64,000 bases of DNA, from the NCBI GenBank assembly GCA_019694795.1, contig JAIBBF010000002.1, positions 22,500-86,499 on the forward strand, given 5' to 3'. The position numbers were made by a program, and so were the translations under genes. The notes under the pieces were generated by a model. It was not told the origin of the DNA, did not search any database, and saw nothing but the letters and a program-made list of their open reading frames with translations. The DNA comes from Flavobacteriales bacterium. GTDB taxonomy: Bacteria > Bacteroidota > Bacteroidia > Flavobacteriales_D > UBA2798. The number at the start of each line of letters is the position of its first letter. Positions within the stretch are counted from its first letter, which is position 1. This document shows, in pieces, positions 35,213-43,171 of this stretch.

Positions 35213-36233
35213 GATCAATTTTATCATAGAGTCCACCATACATTACGGTTTTTACGCCGTCCTGTTTTAAAAAGTCATGCGGAAATCCCAATTCAATTTC
35301 ACTTACGGAATTTAGTTCCTGCATCTGTTCATCCGAAATGGAATGATTTAAACAGTGAAGACTTTCCTGAAATTGTTTGGCGGATCTAGCCCCAATAATC
35401 GGAATTACAGAAGCTTTATTTTTGCGCACCCAGTTTAATGCCACATGAGCAGGTGCACAGTTGTTTTCATTGGCAATTTTTACAACGGTTTCTGCAATGG
35501 ACATGCTTTTTTCGTTTAATCGCTTAGAGCCTTCTTTGAGTCGTTTCGGATCCTGATTATTGCCGAGGTATTTTCCGGTTAATGCACCACCTGCCAATGG
35601 AGCCCATGCCGTAACTCCCATATCTGTATATTTTGCCAATGGAAGTAAATCGCGTTCTGCATCACGGGTGATGAGCGAGTACTCCACCTGCATACCTGCA
35701 AAACGACTCCATCCTTTTAATTCGGCAATCGCATTGCTTCGCGCAATCATCCAGGCCGGTGTATCCGATACAGCGATATACAGCACCTTTCCCGAACGGA
35801 CTAAATCATCCAAAGCCCGCATTACTTCATCTTCTGCCGTTGTAAAATCCCATGCGTGGATGTAAAGCATATCAACATAATCGAGCTGGAGTCGTTTTAA
35901 ACTTCCTTCCAGATTTTGAACGAGACTTTTCCGGTGATTTCCCGAATCGTTAATCCTTCCCGACTGGGTGTATAAGGTACATTTAGTAGCTATGACTAAT
36001 TCATCCCGGCGTTGACTTTCCTTCACAAATTCGCCAATGAATTTTTCGCTGGTTCCTTCGGTGTAACGGTTGGCAGTATCAATAAAATTCCCTCCGGCTT
36101 CCAAAAAGGAATTAAAAATGGTTCGACTTTCCTCTTTATTAGCACCATATCCCCATTCTTCGCCAAAGGTCATTGTACCTAAACACAACTCCGAAACGCG
36201 TAGACCGCTTTTCCCAAAAAGTTTGTATTGCAT
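35193..36233 (-). CDS. Aldo/keto reductase
   Basis: A 346-residue NADPH-dependent oxidoreductase. Motifs are LGTMTFGEEWGYG, GNFIDTANRYTEGTSE (catalytic Asp and Tyr), VIATKCTLYT (Lys), YVDMLYIHAWD (His), and the cofactor loop VIPIIGARSAKQFQESL. Full length. It reduces carbonyl substrates; the specific one cannot be told. Convergent with the SRPBCC gene and divergent from the CDF transporter. A TATATTTA-like box occurs about 20 bp upstream of the start. Confidence 0.93.
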   Translation of the reverse strand: MQYKLFGKSGLRVSELCLGTMTFGEEWGYGANKEESRTIFNSFLEAGGNFIDTANRYTEGTSEKFIGEFVKESQRRDELVIATKCTLYTQSGRINDSGNHRKSLVQNLEGSLKRLQLDYVDMLYIHAWDFTTAEDEVMRALDDLVRSGKVLYIAVSDTPAWMIARSNAIAELKGWSRFAGMQVEYSLITRDAERDLLPLAKYTDMGVTAWAPLAGGALTGKYLGNNQDPKRLKEGSKRLNEKSMSIAETVVKIANENNCAPAHVALNWVRKNKASVIPIIGARSAKQFQESLHCLNHSISDEQMQELNSVSEIELGFPHDFLKQDGVKTVMYGGLYDKIDRSNLKL

Positions 36234-36304
36234 AATCAGCAGTTTTTTCTAAATATAAACATAGATTTTTACCAAAAGTTCAATCGAATGTAAAAGGATT
36301 AAAG

Positions 36305-36312
36305 TATTTTGG
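36305..36312 (+). promoter_or_regulatory. Promoter -7-like element TATTTTGG (leaderless type)
   Basis: TA exactly 12 bases before the ATG at 36317, with one mismatch to consensus in the TTTG half. Confidence 0.45.
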
Positions 36313-36316
36313 CACC

Positions 36317-37312
36317 ATGAGTGTAAAGCGCGATAATGTCCGACTCCAATTCCTGATTCTCACCTTGGGTTTTGTACTTATGGGTATAAAATTCTTTACA
36401 TGGTACTTAACCCGATCCAATACCATTTTAACCGATGCACTGGAGAGTATCGTTAATGTACTGGCAGGTGGTTTTGCTTTGTTTGCCTTGTGGTTATCGG
36501 CACGACCAAAAGATGAAGATCATCCTTATGGACACGGAAAAATTGAATTTATTTCTGCAGGCTTCGAAGGTGCGCTGATATTGCTGGCGGGATTGTCGAT
36601 TATAGCAAAGTCCATTTACAATTTATTTTATCCCGCCGAAATTTCATCGCTCGATCTTGGGATTTATTTGTCCGTTGCTACCGGTGCTGCTAATTATTTA
36701 TTTGGTGTTGTTCTTGAAAAAAGAGGAAGAAAAGTTCGTTCACTGGCCATGGTAGCGAGTGGTCAGCATTTAAAAAGTGATGGTTATACGTCTGCAGGAA
36801 TGATCGCCGGTTTGTTGTTGATTATTTTGACCGACATCTTATGGCTCGATTCAGCCATTGCGATTGTAATGGGAAGTGTTATTGTATTTATGGGAGGAAA
36901 AATTGTTCGGAAATCACTCGCCGGTATTATGGATGAAGCAGACCTGGAGGTGATTGATGAAATGCTTGAAATTTTAAACCGCAACCGAAAAGAGAACTGG
37001 ATTGATGTACATAATCTTCGTGTGATTAAATACGGAACAACGTATCATATCGATAGTCACGTAACGCTACCCTGGTACATCGATTTAAAAATGGCGCATC
37101 ATCAAATAGAGGAGATGGCTAAAATCATTGAATCCGAAGCGCAGAATGATGTGGAGTTTTTTATTCATACCGACCCCTGTACCGATGACTCCTGCGCAAT
37201 TTGTGAAATAAAAGATTGTCCTGCCCGCAAGATGAAATTCGAAAAGAAAATCAACTGGAGCAGGACAACCCTGCTTGCTAACCTTAAACACACCCGCGAT
37301 ACGCAATCCTGA
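36317..37312 (+). CDS. Cation diffusion facilitator metal transporter
   Basis: A 331-residue CDF exporter with six membrane helices. The metal site signatures are ILTDALESIVN (TM2) and LKSDGYTSAG (TM5); HPYGHGKIEFISAGFEG is the cytosolic loop. It exports Zn/Fe/Co-type ions. The C-terminal cytosolic domain ends in a Cys cluster (DPC..DSC..C...DC) that could bind metal, with its own short basic tail. Promoter of the leaderless type. Confidence 0.93.
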   Translation: MSVKRDNVRLQFLILTLGFVLMGIKFFTWYLTRSNTILTDALESIVNVLAGGFALFALWLSARPKDEDHPYGHGKIEFISAGFEGALILLAGLSIIAKSIYNLFYPAEISSLDLGIYLSVATGAANYLFGVVLEKRGRKVRSLAMVASGQHLKSDGYTSAGMIAGLLLIILTDILWLDSAIAIVMGSVIVFMGGKIVRKSLAGIMDEADLEVIDEMLEILNRNRKENWIDVHNLRVIKYGTTYHIDSHVTLPWYIDLKMAHHQIEEMAKIIESEAQNDVEFFIHTDPCTDDSCAICEIKDCPARKMKFEKKINWSRTTLLANLKHTRDTQS

Positions 37313-37482
37313 TCAATGATCCTAATGTTGGATTATAATTTTGCACAAGGAATCGTTTTTACTGCATTTAAATAGATATTTTTTGACTATTCTTCAATAT
37401 ATTAATAGTGGCAAAATCTGCTCAAAGTTCTGTTTTCAGTAAAAAAATAGAGGAATTCAAATTCATTGTAACTTCGAACTCC

Positions 37483-37523
37483 AAAAAAAAAAGCATCGAC
37501 CATTAAAGTGCGACGCTTTTTTT
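37483..37523 (-). terminator. Terminator between convergent CDF and DUF2892 genes
   Basis: AGCATCG...CGACGCT, 12-nt loop, flanked by an A-run on the left and a T-run on the right. On the minus strand it has one G-U pair and a run of nine or more T; on the plus strand an A-C mismatch, so it favours the minus-strand gene but may act both ways. The rest of 37313-37536 shows nothing coding. Confidence 0.75.
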
Positions 37524-37536
37524 ATTTCAAATAAGA

Positions 37537-37743
37537 TTACTTCTTCGTTTTGCAGGTGCTAATTCCAAACGGCAGGTACAAAGGACAAAATCCAACCAAA
37601 GCCGTCAAAGCAAATACAGCCCCAAGAATAAGAAGAACCAAACCAAGTGTTCCTTCAACCGAGTGGGTAAAATAAAGTACAGCAAATACTACTGCAACAA
37701 GGATGCGTACTACGCGATCGATGTTTCCTACGTTTTGTTTCAT
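37537..37743 (-). CDS. Small DUF2892 (YgaP-type) membrane protein
   Basis: A 68-residue protein with two membrane helices: MKQNVGNIDRVVRILVAVVF, then a loop and LGLVLLILGAVFALTALVGFCPLYLPFGISTC. The start NVGxxDRxxRxxxG-like and the CPLY..LGI.T motif identify DUF2892. ATG at 37743; the longer frame to 37785 is not needed. Role unknown, sometimes linked with rhodanese domains. It follows no operon partner here. Confidence 0.85.
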   Translation of the reverse strand: MKQNVGNIDRVVRILVAVVFAVLYFTHSVEGTLGLVLLILGAVFALTALVGFCPLYLPFGISTCKTKK

Positions 37744-37836
37744 TTTTTTTGAGTTTGTGGTTAACGATTCAAAAGAGCAGTACAATTGATGTATATACAG
37801 TGATTGAAGTCACAAAGAGGAACTGACCTTCATCAG

Positions 37837-38433
37837 TTATTGCTTTTTAATTTCGTTCCAGGTGCGGTACATCGCTTCTTGTTTCGGACGGTTCGCTTCT
37901 ATTTCCCTCAGTGGTTCGCAGGGTTTGAGACTGGCATACAATTCCGAAGGAAGTTGCTGATACAATTTAGTTCCCTTGCTTTTCCAATTGATCATATCGT
38001 CGGAAACTTCCTTGGCAACCCGTGCAGGATTTCCTACAATAAGTTGACGAGCCGGAAAAGTGCTGTCTGCAGGAATAAAAGTAAGAGCGCCAACAATGCA
38101 TTCATCACCGAGGGTGACATTATCCATCACCACCGCATTCATTCCGATTAAGCAATTTTTACCAATTACACCGCCGTGAATAATGGCACCGTGACCAATA
38201 TGCGCCGATTCTTTTAAATGAACGGTAACGCCGGGAAACATGTGAATGGTGCAATTCTCCTGAATGTTGCAGCCATCTTCAATGATTATCATTCCCCAAT
38301 CGCCGCGAATGGCAGCTCCGGGACCAACATATACATTTTTTCCGATGATGACGTTTCCTGTTACGCAGGCTTGCGGATGCACAAAAGAGCTTTCGTGCAC
38401 TACGGGAATAAATCCATTGAATTCGTAAATCAT
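37837..38433 (-). CDS. paaY: PaaY-like gamma carbonic anhydrase/hexapeptide transferase
   Basis: A 198-residue left-handed beta-helix protein. Gamma-carbonic-anhydrase zinc ligands are conserved as H64 (CTIHMFPG), H81 (AHIGHG) and H86 (AIIHGG). The hexapeptide repeats (VTGNVIIGKNVYVGPGAAIRGDWG) form the helix. Length and the C-terminal extension match PaaY, a thioesterase acting on dead-end CoA adducts in the phenylacetate pathway. Read with paaI and paaJ upstream, this supports a paa function. The promoter TAAATTTTG is one base too long and weak. Confidence 0.85.
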   Translation of the reverse strand: MIYEFNGFIPVVHESSFVHPQACVTGNVIIGKNVYVGPGAAIRGDWGMIIIEDGCNIQENCTIHMFPGVTVHLKESAHIGHGAIIHGGVIGKNCLIGMNAVVMDNVTLGDECIVGALTFIPADSTFPARQLIVGNPARVAKEVSDDMINWKSKGTKLYQQLPSELYASLKPCEPLREIEANRPKQEAMYRTWNEIKKQ

Positions 38434-38452
38434 CGTTTCAAAATTTAATTCC

Positions 38453-38472
38453 GACCAATTGGTTACCGGTCA
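38453..38472 (+). repeat. Inverted repeat, left arm of the S23 element
   Basis: GACCAATTGGTTACCGGTCA. It pairs with 38946-38964 over 19 bp with a single bulged A. It lies between the paaY start and the S23 gene. Confidence 0.8.
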
Positions 38473-38489
38473 GTTTCGGAATAATTGAA

Positions 38490-38906
38490 TTAATAAACGG
38501 GTTCCTGGAGATAAGGAGTAGCCGGCGCACTTTCGAACGCACGGTTTTTCGTTTTCTTCAGATAAGAAATATAAGCATTTAAAATTTTCATGCACTCAGC
38601 ATGTTTGTTTCTGAAATCATCGAGTGTGTTTTCAGTAATATAACCTTCGTCGTGGGCTATGATCAAATGCTCCAGCGTTTCCATTAAGGAACCACGCGAT
38701 TGGCGACAAAACTGAATGTTTTCCAAATGATGAAAACGTCCGAATCCTTCAGCAATGGCACTGGTTACAGCGCGCGATGAACGTAATAACTGACTTTGTA
38801 ATTTGTGATTTTCGGTTTGTGGTAATGATTTAACAAGACTTGAAATCTCTTGTCTGAACTCTCTGCACTTCTTATACACATCGAGGTCTTCGAATGTTTT
38901 AAGCAT
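38490..38906 (-). CDS. Four-helix-bundle (S23/IVP) protein
   Basis: A 138-residue all-helical protein of the 23S rRNA intervening-sequence family. Start at the inner ATG 38906 (MLKTFEDLDVYKKCREF) matches the family's FEDLxVxK opening; ATG 38912 is also possible. Motifs include LLRSSRAVTSAIAEGFGR and SRGSLMETLEHLIIAHDEGYI. It is not next to rRNA genes here: it sits between paaJ and paaY in the same direction. Inverted-repeat arms bound the gene. Molecular role unknown, although relatives are RNA- or DGR-associated. A weak TATTTTAT box lies 12 bases before 38906. Confidence 0.9.
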   Translation of the reverse strand: MLKTFEDLDVYKKCREFRQEISSLVKSLPQTENHKLQSQLLRSSRAVTSAIAEGFGRFHHLENIQFCRQSRGSLMETLEHLIIAHDEGYITENTLDDFRNKHAECMKILNAYISYLKKTKNRAFESAPATPYLQEPVY

Positions 38907-38945
38907 ACTCATAAAATAGATTTTTGATAGTGATGTATGAACTAT

Positions 38946-38964
38946 TGACCGGTAACCAATGGTC
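38946..38964 (+). repeat. Inverted repeat, right arm of the S23 element
   Basis: TGACCGGTAACCAATGGTC, the reverse complement of 38453-38472 except for one missing base. Its last bases form the stop codon of paaJ. Confidence 0.8.
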
Positions 38965-40168
38965 AGATTTTTTCAATAATAACAGCATAGCCTTGTCCAA
39001 CACCAATACACATCGTACATAATGCATATTTTTTATTGGTACGTTGCAATTCAATTGCAGCAGTTTGCACAATACGGGTTCCACTCATTCCCAGTGGATG
39101 ACCAAGAGCAATAGCTCCTCCATTGGGATTAATGCGCGGATCATTATCGGCAAGACCCATTGCACGCGTACAGGATAAAACCTGTGCGGCAAAGGCTTCG
39201 TTTAATTCCAAAATATCGATTTGATCTAAAGTTAATCCCGCACGCTCCAGTGCTTTTTGAGAGGCGTAAACAGGACCAATCCCCATTATGCGAGGTTCAA
39301 CACCTGCAACGGCAGATGATACAATTCGTGCAATAGGTTTCAGATTGTTTTTCTTTAAACCATCTTCCGATGCAAGCAACATGGCAGCAGCTCCATCGTT
39401 CAATCCGGAAGCATTACCTGCTGTTACACTTCCATCTTTACGAAATGCGGGACGCAATTTTCCCAATGATTCCATATTGGTATTGGCCTTTATGAATTCG
39501 TCGGAAGAAAATAATAGTGGATATCCTTTTCGTTGTGGAATGGAAACTGCTGCAATCTCTTGTGCCAGTCTTCCATTTGCTGTTGCAGCAGCTGCTTTTT
39601 GTTGCGACCACATGGCAAAAGCGTCTTGTGCCTCTCGTTCTATTTTGTAGAGATCAACTAAATTTTCAGCAGTTTCTCCCATGCCATCCGTTCCATACAT
39701 GCTTTGCATTTTCGGATTAATAAAACGCCATCCGAAACTGGTATCATACATTTGCTGATCACGACCAAATGCTCCCGATGCTTTGGAAATCACCCATGGA
39801 CCACGCGTCATATTTTCTACGCCACCTGCAATATAAATATCTCCATTGCCGGATTGTATTCCCCGACTGGCATTGATAATGGCCGACATCCCCGATGCGC
39901 AGAGACGGTTTACGGTTTCACCGGGAACGGTGTAAGGTAATCCTGCCAATAAAAGTGCCATACGCGAAACATTCCGGTTGTCCTCACCAGCCTGGTTTGC
40001 ACAACCCATAATCACATCTTCAATTAAAGCAGGATCTAAGGATGGATTGCGTTGAATTAATTCTGCCAAAACAAAAGCACCCAAATCATCTGTGCGAACA
40101 GCGGATAATGTTCCACCAAAATTTCCGATCGGAGTACGGATAGCATCAACAATAAATGCGTCTTTCAT
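38963..40168 (-). CDS. paaJ: 3-oxoadipyl-CoA/acetyl-CoA thiolase PaaJ
   Basis: A 401-residue thiolase. Catalytic Cys is C90 in [22 protein letters not shown] and [10 protein letters not shown] carry the His and second Cys. The sequence follows PaaJ closely: [55 protein letters not shown], and ELNEAFAAQ. In the phenylacetate pathway it cleaves 3-oxoadipyl-CoA to succinyl-CoA and acetyl-CoA. Upstream paaI supports that reading, although a general acetyl-CoA acetyltransferase role is possible. The stop codon is embedded in the S23 inverted repeat. Confidence 0.92.
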   Translation of the reverse strand: MKDAFIVDAIRTPIGNFGGTLSAVRTDDLGAFVLAELIQRNPSLDPALIEDVIMGCANQAGEDNRNVSRMALLLAGLPYTVPGETVNRLCASGMSAIINASRGIQSGNGDIYIAGGVENMTRGPWVISKASGAFGRDQQMYDTSFGWRFINPKMQSMYGTDGMGETAENLVDLYKIEREAQDAFAMWSQQKAAAATANGRLAQEIAAVSIPQRKGYPLLFSSDEFIKANTNMESLGKLRPAFRKDGSVTAGNASGLNDGAAAMLLASEDGLKKNNLKPIARIVSSAVAGVEPRIMGIGPVYASQKALERAGLTLDQIDILELNEAFAAQVLSCTRAMGLADNDPRINPNGGAIALGHPLGMSGTRIVQTAAIELQRTNKKYALCTMCIGVGQGYAVIIEKI

Positions 40169-40199
40169 AAACTATTTTTTTTTCGCCGAAGTGAGATTT

Positions 40200-40625
40200 C
40201 TAAATCTGTAACCATTCCTGAGAAGTGCGATAAACAGTGCCCCGGAAAGAGGCTACAAGTTTACCATTTTGATTGGTAATGTCCACTTCATACAATGCTA
40301 TTTTATTCGAGATATTTTTTTCAACAGCGCGCGCTGTCAGAATGTCGCCTTCATGCACTGGAGCTAAATGAGAAATGGCAGTTTCTACACTTACACATTT
40401 TCTTCCATGCGAATTCGAAGCAAAAGCCAATGCACTGTCGGCCAGTGAATAGGTGAGTCCTCCATGCGCAATGGAAAATCCATTCAGCATTTCTGCTCTG
40501 ATTTTCATCCTCAACACCGAAATTCCGGGACCATCCTCAATGCGTTCTATTCCCAGCCATTGACTATAGGGATCCTTGTTATACATTAAATCCACAATTG
40601 CGGTTGCTTTAGAAATCGGATCCAT
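40200..40625 (-). CDS. paaI: Hotdog thioesterase PaaI
   Basis: A 141-residue hotdog-fold acyl-CoA thioesterase. The catalytic region is MLNGFSIAHGGLTYSLADSALAFASNS, with Asp at D63 in the LAD of the family signature. In the phenylacetate route PaaI clears hydroxylated phenylacetyl-CoA by-products. It precedes paaJ by 31 bp on the same strand. No ring-epoxidase genes (paaABCDE), ligase paaK or paaZ are in this window, so the pathway must be completed elsewhere or be incomplete. Confidence 0.9.
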   Translation of the reverse strand: MDPISKATAIVDLMYNKDPYSQWLGIERIEDGPGISVLRMKIRAEMLNGFSIAHGGLTYSLADSALAFASNSHGRKCVSVETAISHLAPVHEGDILTARAVEKNISNKIALYEVDITNQNGKLVASFRGTVYRTSQEWLQI

Positions 40626-40681
40626 CTTAAAAATTTTAGGTTAAAAGTAAGGAACGTTTCTGAAATGATTATTTTCAAGAA

Positions 40682-40689
40682 AACATTTG
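40682..40689 (+). promoter_or_regulatory. Promoter -7-like element AACATTTG (leaderless type)
   Basis: One mismatch to TAnnTTTG; 4 bases (agct) before the ATG at 40694. Confidence 0.35.
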
Positions 40690-40693
40690 AGCT

Positions 40694-41362
40694 ATGTCGG
40701 CCTATTTCAGCAAGGAATTCAGTAAGTTTTTTATTGAGTTAGCACCCAATAACAATAAAGATTGGTTCGATGCCAATCGCGATCGCTATGAAGAATTTGT
40801 AAAAAAACCATTCAGAGCCTTTACGGAAAAAATGATCGAAGGAATTTCCAAAGCAGATCCGCGTGTTAAAGTAAGCGCTTCAGAATCGATCTTCCGGATT
40901 AACCGCGATATTCGTTTTTCAAAAGATAAATATCCCTATAAAATGCACATGGCAGCAGCCATTTCTCATGCAGGAAAAAAGATGCCGGATGTTTCCGGAT
41001 TTTATTTTCAATTATCTCCGGAGGGAATTCAGATTTATCAGGGAGCTTATTTTATTGAAACGCCGACTTTACACCGTTTGCGTGAATATATCGTAAGGGA
41101 GAAAAAGACCTTTAAGAAATTAATTTCTGCCAAAAAATTCACCGATACTTATGGTGGAATTCAAGGTGATGGAAATTCGCGTTTAAGTGGCGAGATAAAA
41201 AAAGCGGCAGAAGAATTACCCATGCTGGCTGCGAAAAATTTCTATTGGGGCGCGATGCTTCCGGCAAAAACAATTCTGGCTGCTGATCTCGATAAACAAT
41301 TAATGGATCATTACAAAGCTGGAAAAGCGTTGGGTGATTTTCTCGATGAGGGAATGAAATAA
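40694..41362 (+). CDS. DUF2461 family protein
   Basis: A 222-residue cytosolic protein matching DUF2461 (TIGR02453): FFIELAPNNNKDWFDANRDRYEEFVKKP, then RINRDIRFSKDKYPYKMHMAAAI, and GFYFQLSPEGIQIYQGAYF. The family function is unknown. The length is normal. Convergent with the sigma factor gene, 8 bp between stops. Confidence 0.92.
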   Translation: MSAYFSKEFSKFFIELAPNNNKDWFDANRDRYEEFVKKPFRAFTEKMIEGISKADPRVKVSASESIFRINRDIRFSKDKYPYKMHMAAAISHAGKKMPDVSGFYFQLSPEGIQIYQGAYFIETPTLHRLREYIVREKKTFKKLISAKKFTDTYGGIQGDGNSRLSGEIKKAAEELPMLAAKNFYWGAMLPAKTILAADLDKQLMDHYKAGKALGDFLDEGMK

Positions 41363-41370
41363 AAAGGAAT

Positions 41371-41985
41371 TCAGATTTTATCTTTCGAATTCTTCAGAAT
41401 CTGAAAGAGTAAATCGCGCGCACGGAATAATTGTGCTTTTACGGTTCCCAATGGTAAATCCAGTTGCTCTGCAATTTCTTCATAAGCTAATTGCTGGAAA
41501 TAACGCATTTCGATTAACTGACGATAACGTGGTTTTAATTTCTGCACCACATCGCGCATCAGTTTTTCTTTCTGTTGTTTTATGGCCGTTTCCTCCGGAT
41601 CCAGTGCATCCGATTTTAAATCGATATACATTTCATCTCCATCGTCGCCCGAAATTGCGGAGTCGATCGACAAAGTATTTTTCTTTTTCTTGCGGATAAA
41701 ATCGATGCAATTGTTCGAAGCAATTTTGAATAACCAGGTAGAAAATGCAAAATTGGGTGTGTACAAATCCAAACGGTTAAATGCTTTACCAAAGGCTTCT
41801 ATGGTTAAATCATCCGCATCGTCTTTGTTGTTCACCATTTTCAGCAGCATGAAATAAATGGAGTCGCGGTAACGATCCATCAATTCGGCAAATGCCGCCT
41901 GCTCACCTTCCCTGGCTTTTAATACCAGTTGGTAATCATATCGGGCTTTGTCCGACAGGTTTTCGTAGCCTTCTTCTAATTCCAT
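41371..41985 (-). CDS. ECF-type RNA polymerase sigma factor
   Basis: A 204-residue sigma-70 of the ECF class. Region 2: RDSIYFMLLKMVNNKDDADDLTIEAFGKAFNRL...FSTWLFKIASNNCIDFIRKKK. An acidic linker (DGDEMYIDLKSDALDPEE). Region 4: LKPRYRQLIEMRYFQQLAYEEIAEQLDLPLGTVKAQLFRARDLLFQ, the DNA-binding helix-turn-helix for -35. No adjacent anti-sigma. The start overlaps the upstream glycosyltransferase gene by 10 bp, so translation is likely coupled. Ligand or stress unknown. Confidence 0.95.
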   Translation of the reverse strand: MELEEGYENLSDKARYDYQLVLKAREGEQAAFAELMDRYRDSIYFMLLKMVNNKDDADDLTIEAFGKAFNRLDLYTPNFAFSTWLFKIASNNCIDFIRKKKKNTLSIDSAISGDDGDEMYIDLKSDALDPEETAIKQQKEKLMRDVVQKLKPRYRQLIEMRYFQQLAYEEIAEQLDLPLGTVKAQLFRARDLLFQILKNSKDKI

Positions 41986-43085
41986 TTGTCTGCTTTCACA
42001 AATTTATTCGAAATGTGTATCACCGGGTGAAGAACTAACAGGACCCATTCAAAAACAGGAACCCATAACAATAAATCCTTATCCCCCAGCTTACGCATCG
42101 ATCGGCTAAAGATAACCATTTGAACCACCAGCCGAAGGAATAAAAGTCCCAAAATAATTAAGATGTATTTGTTCAAAACAAGTAGGATAATCGCCGAAAT
42201 CACTAAAATGAGGAAACTAATCGGAAACAACAGGAGCATCAGCTTGTGCAAAAAGCGATAGTGCGGGGCAGTGGTAAAGTGACGTTTCTTCTGGCGAAAC
42301 CAATCGATAAACCGCTGTTTGGGCATGGAAACGATGTGCGCACCGGGCTCCGGCATGATTACCGTTGTTTTCTTTTTTGCCGCTTCATTGATGAACAAAT
42401 CATCATCGCCACTCGAAATATGATAATGCTTTTTAAATCCGCTCACTCTGAAAAAAACTTCCTTTTTGTACATCAGATTGCGACCTACCCCCATATACGG
42501 AATTCCGGCTTTTGCCATGGATAAATATTGCATCCCGGCCCATAAGGTATCGAAACGAATCAGCTTGTTGAGCATTCCTTTTTCTCTGCTGTACGGACTA
42601 TATCCCAACACCACTTCCGAATCCTCTTTCCGGCTTTCAATCATTTCCCGTATCCAGTTAACGCTAGTCGGTTTACAATCGGCATCCGTTAGCAGTAACC
42701 ACTCGTTTTTTGCACCCTTAATTCCAATGGTGAGCGCCATTTTTTTACCATAATGCTCGTGATTGGATTCTTCAATGTTGATCACTTTCAGATTGCTGTA
42801 CTTCACCTGAAAGGCTTTTAGAATTTCTTTGGTATCGTCCCACGAACGATCATTCACTACCACCACCTCAAAATCGGGATAATCCTGATCGAAGATATAA
42901 GGGAGGTTTTCAATGAGCTTGCTCGACTCCGAACGGGCGCAAATAATAATGGAAACCGGATCAAGACGAAGCGATTCTTTCTTGGTACGCGAAAAGGCTA
43001 ATCGTCCAAACCAATTGAAAAAGAACAACAACTGAATAAAAAGAGCTGTCGAAAAAACAATCAGTAAAATTTCTGGAAGTCCCAT
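41976..43085 (-). CDS. Membrane glycosyltransferase, family 2
   Basis: A 369-residue GT-A enzyme. One N-terminal membrane helix, then VSIIICARSESSKLIENLPY, VVVVNDRSWDDT (first Asp pair), LLLTDADCKPTSVNW (DxD), GDDDLFINEAA, and the processive-type motif RQKKRH, then three C-terminal membrane helices (LLLFPISFLILVISAIILLVL...). It builds an envelope polysaccharide or glycolipid. Upstream promoter TACTTTTG (minus). Confidence 0.92.
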   Translation of the reverse strand: MGLPEILLIVFSTALFIQLLFFFNWFGRLAFSRTKKESLRLDPVSIIICARSESSKLIENLPYIFDQDYPDFEVVVVNDRSWDDTKEILKAFQVKYSNLKVINIEESNHEHYGKKMALTIGIKGAKNEWLLLTDADCKPTSVNWIREMIESRKEDSEVVLGYSPYSREKGMLNKLIRFDTLWAGMQYLSMAKAGIPYMGVGRNLMYKKEVFFRVSGFKKHYHISSGDDDLFINEAAKKKTTVIMPEPGAHIVSMPKQRFIDWFRQKKRHFTTAPHYRFLHKLMLLLFPISFLILVISAIILLVLNKYILIILGLLFLRLVVQMVIFSRSMRKLGDKDLLLWVPVFEWVLLVLHPVIHISNKFVKADKWN

Positions 43086-43114
43086 CTTGGATTCGGTATA
43101 GAAGCAAAATCGGA

Positions 43115-43122
43115 CAAAAGTA
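43115..43122 (-). promoter_or_regulatory. Glycosyltransferase-sigma promoter -7 element TACTTTTG
   Basis: Perfect TAnnTTTG on the minus strand, 29 bp before the start at 43085. It lies back-to-back with the tgt promoter. Confidence 0.55.
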
Positions 43123-43140
43123 CCAATCTCAAATAGTTGT

Positions 43141-43148
43141 TATCTTTG
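43141..43148 (+). promoter_or_regulatory. tgt promoter -7 element TATCTTTG
   Basis: Perfect consensus; the leader to the ATG at 43172 is about 20 nt. Serves tgt and, by coupling, lptG. Confidence 0.55.
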
Positions 43149-43171
43149 GCCTTGCAGAATTTTTCAACAAT

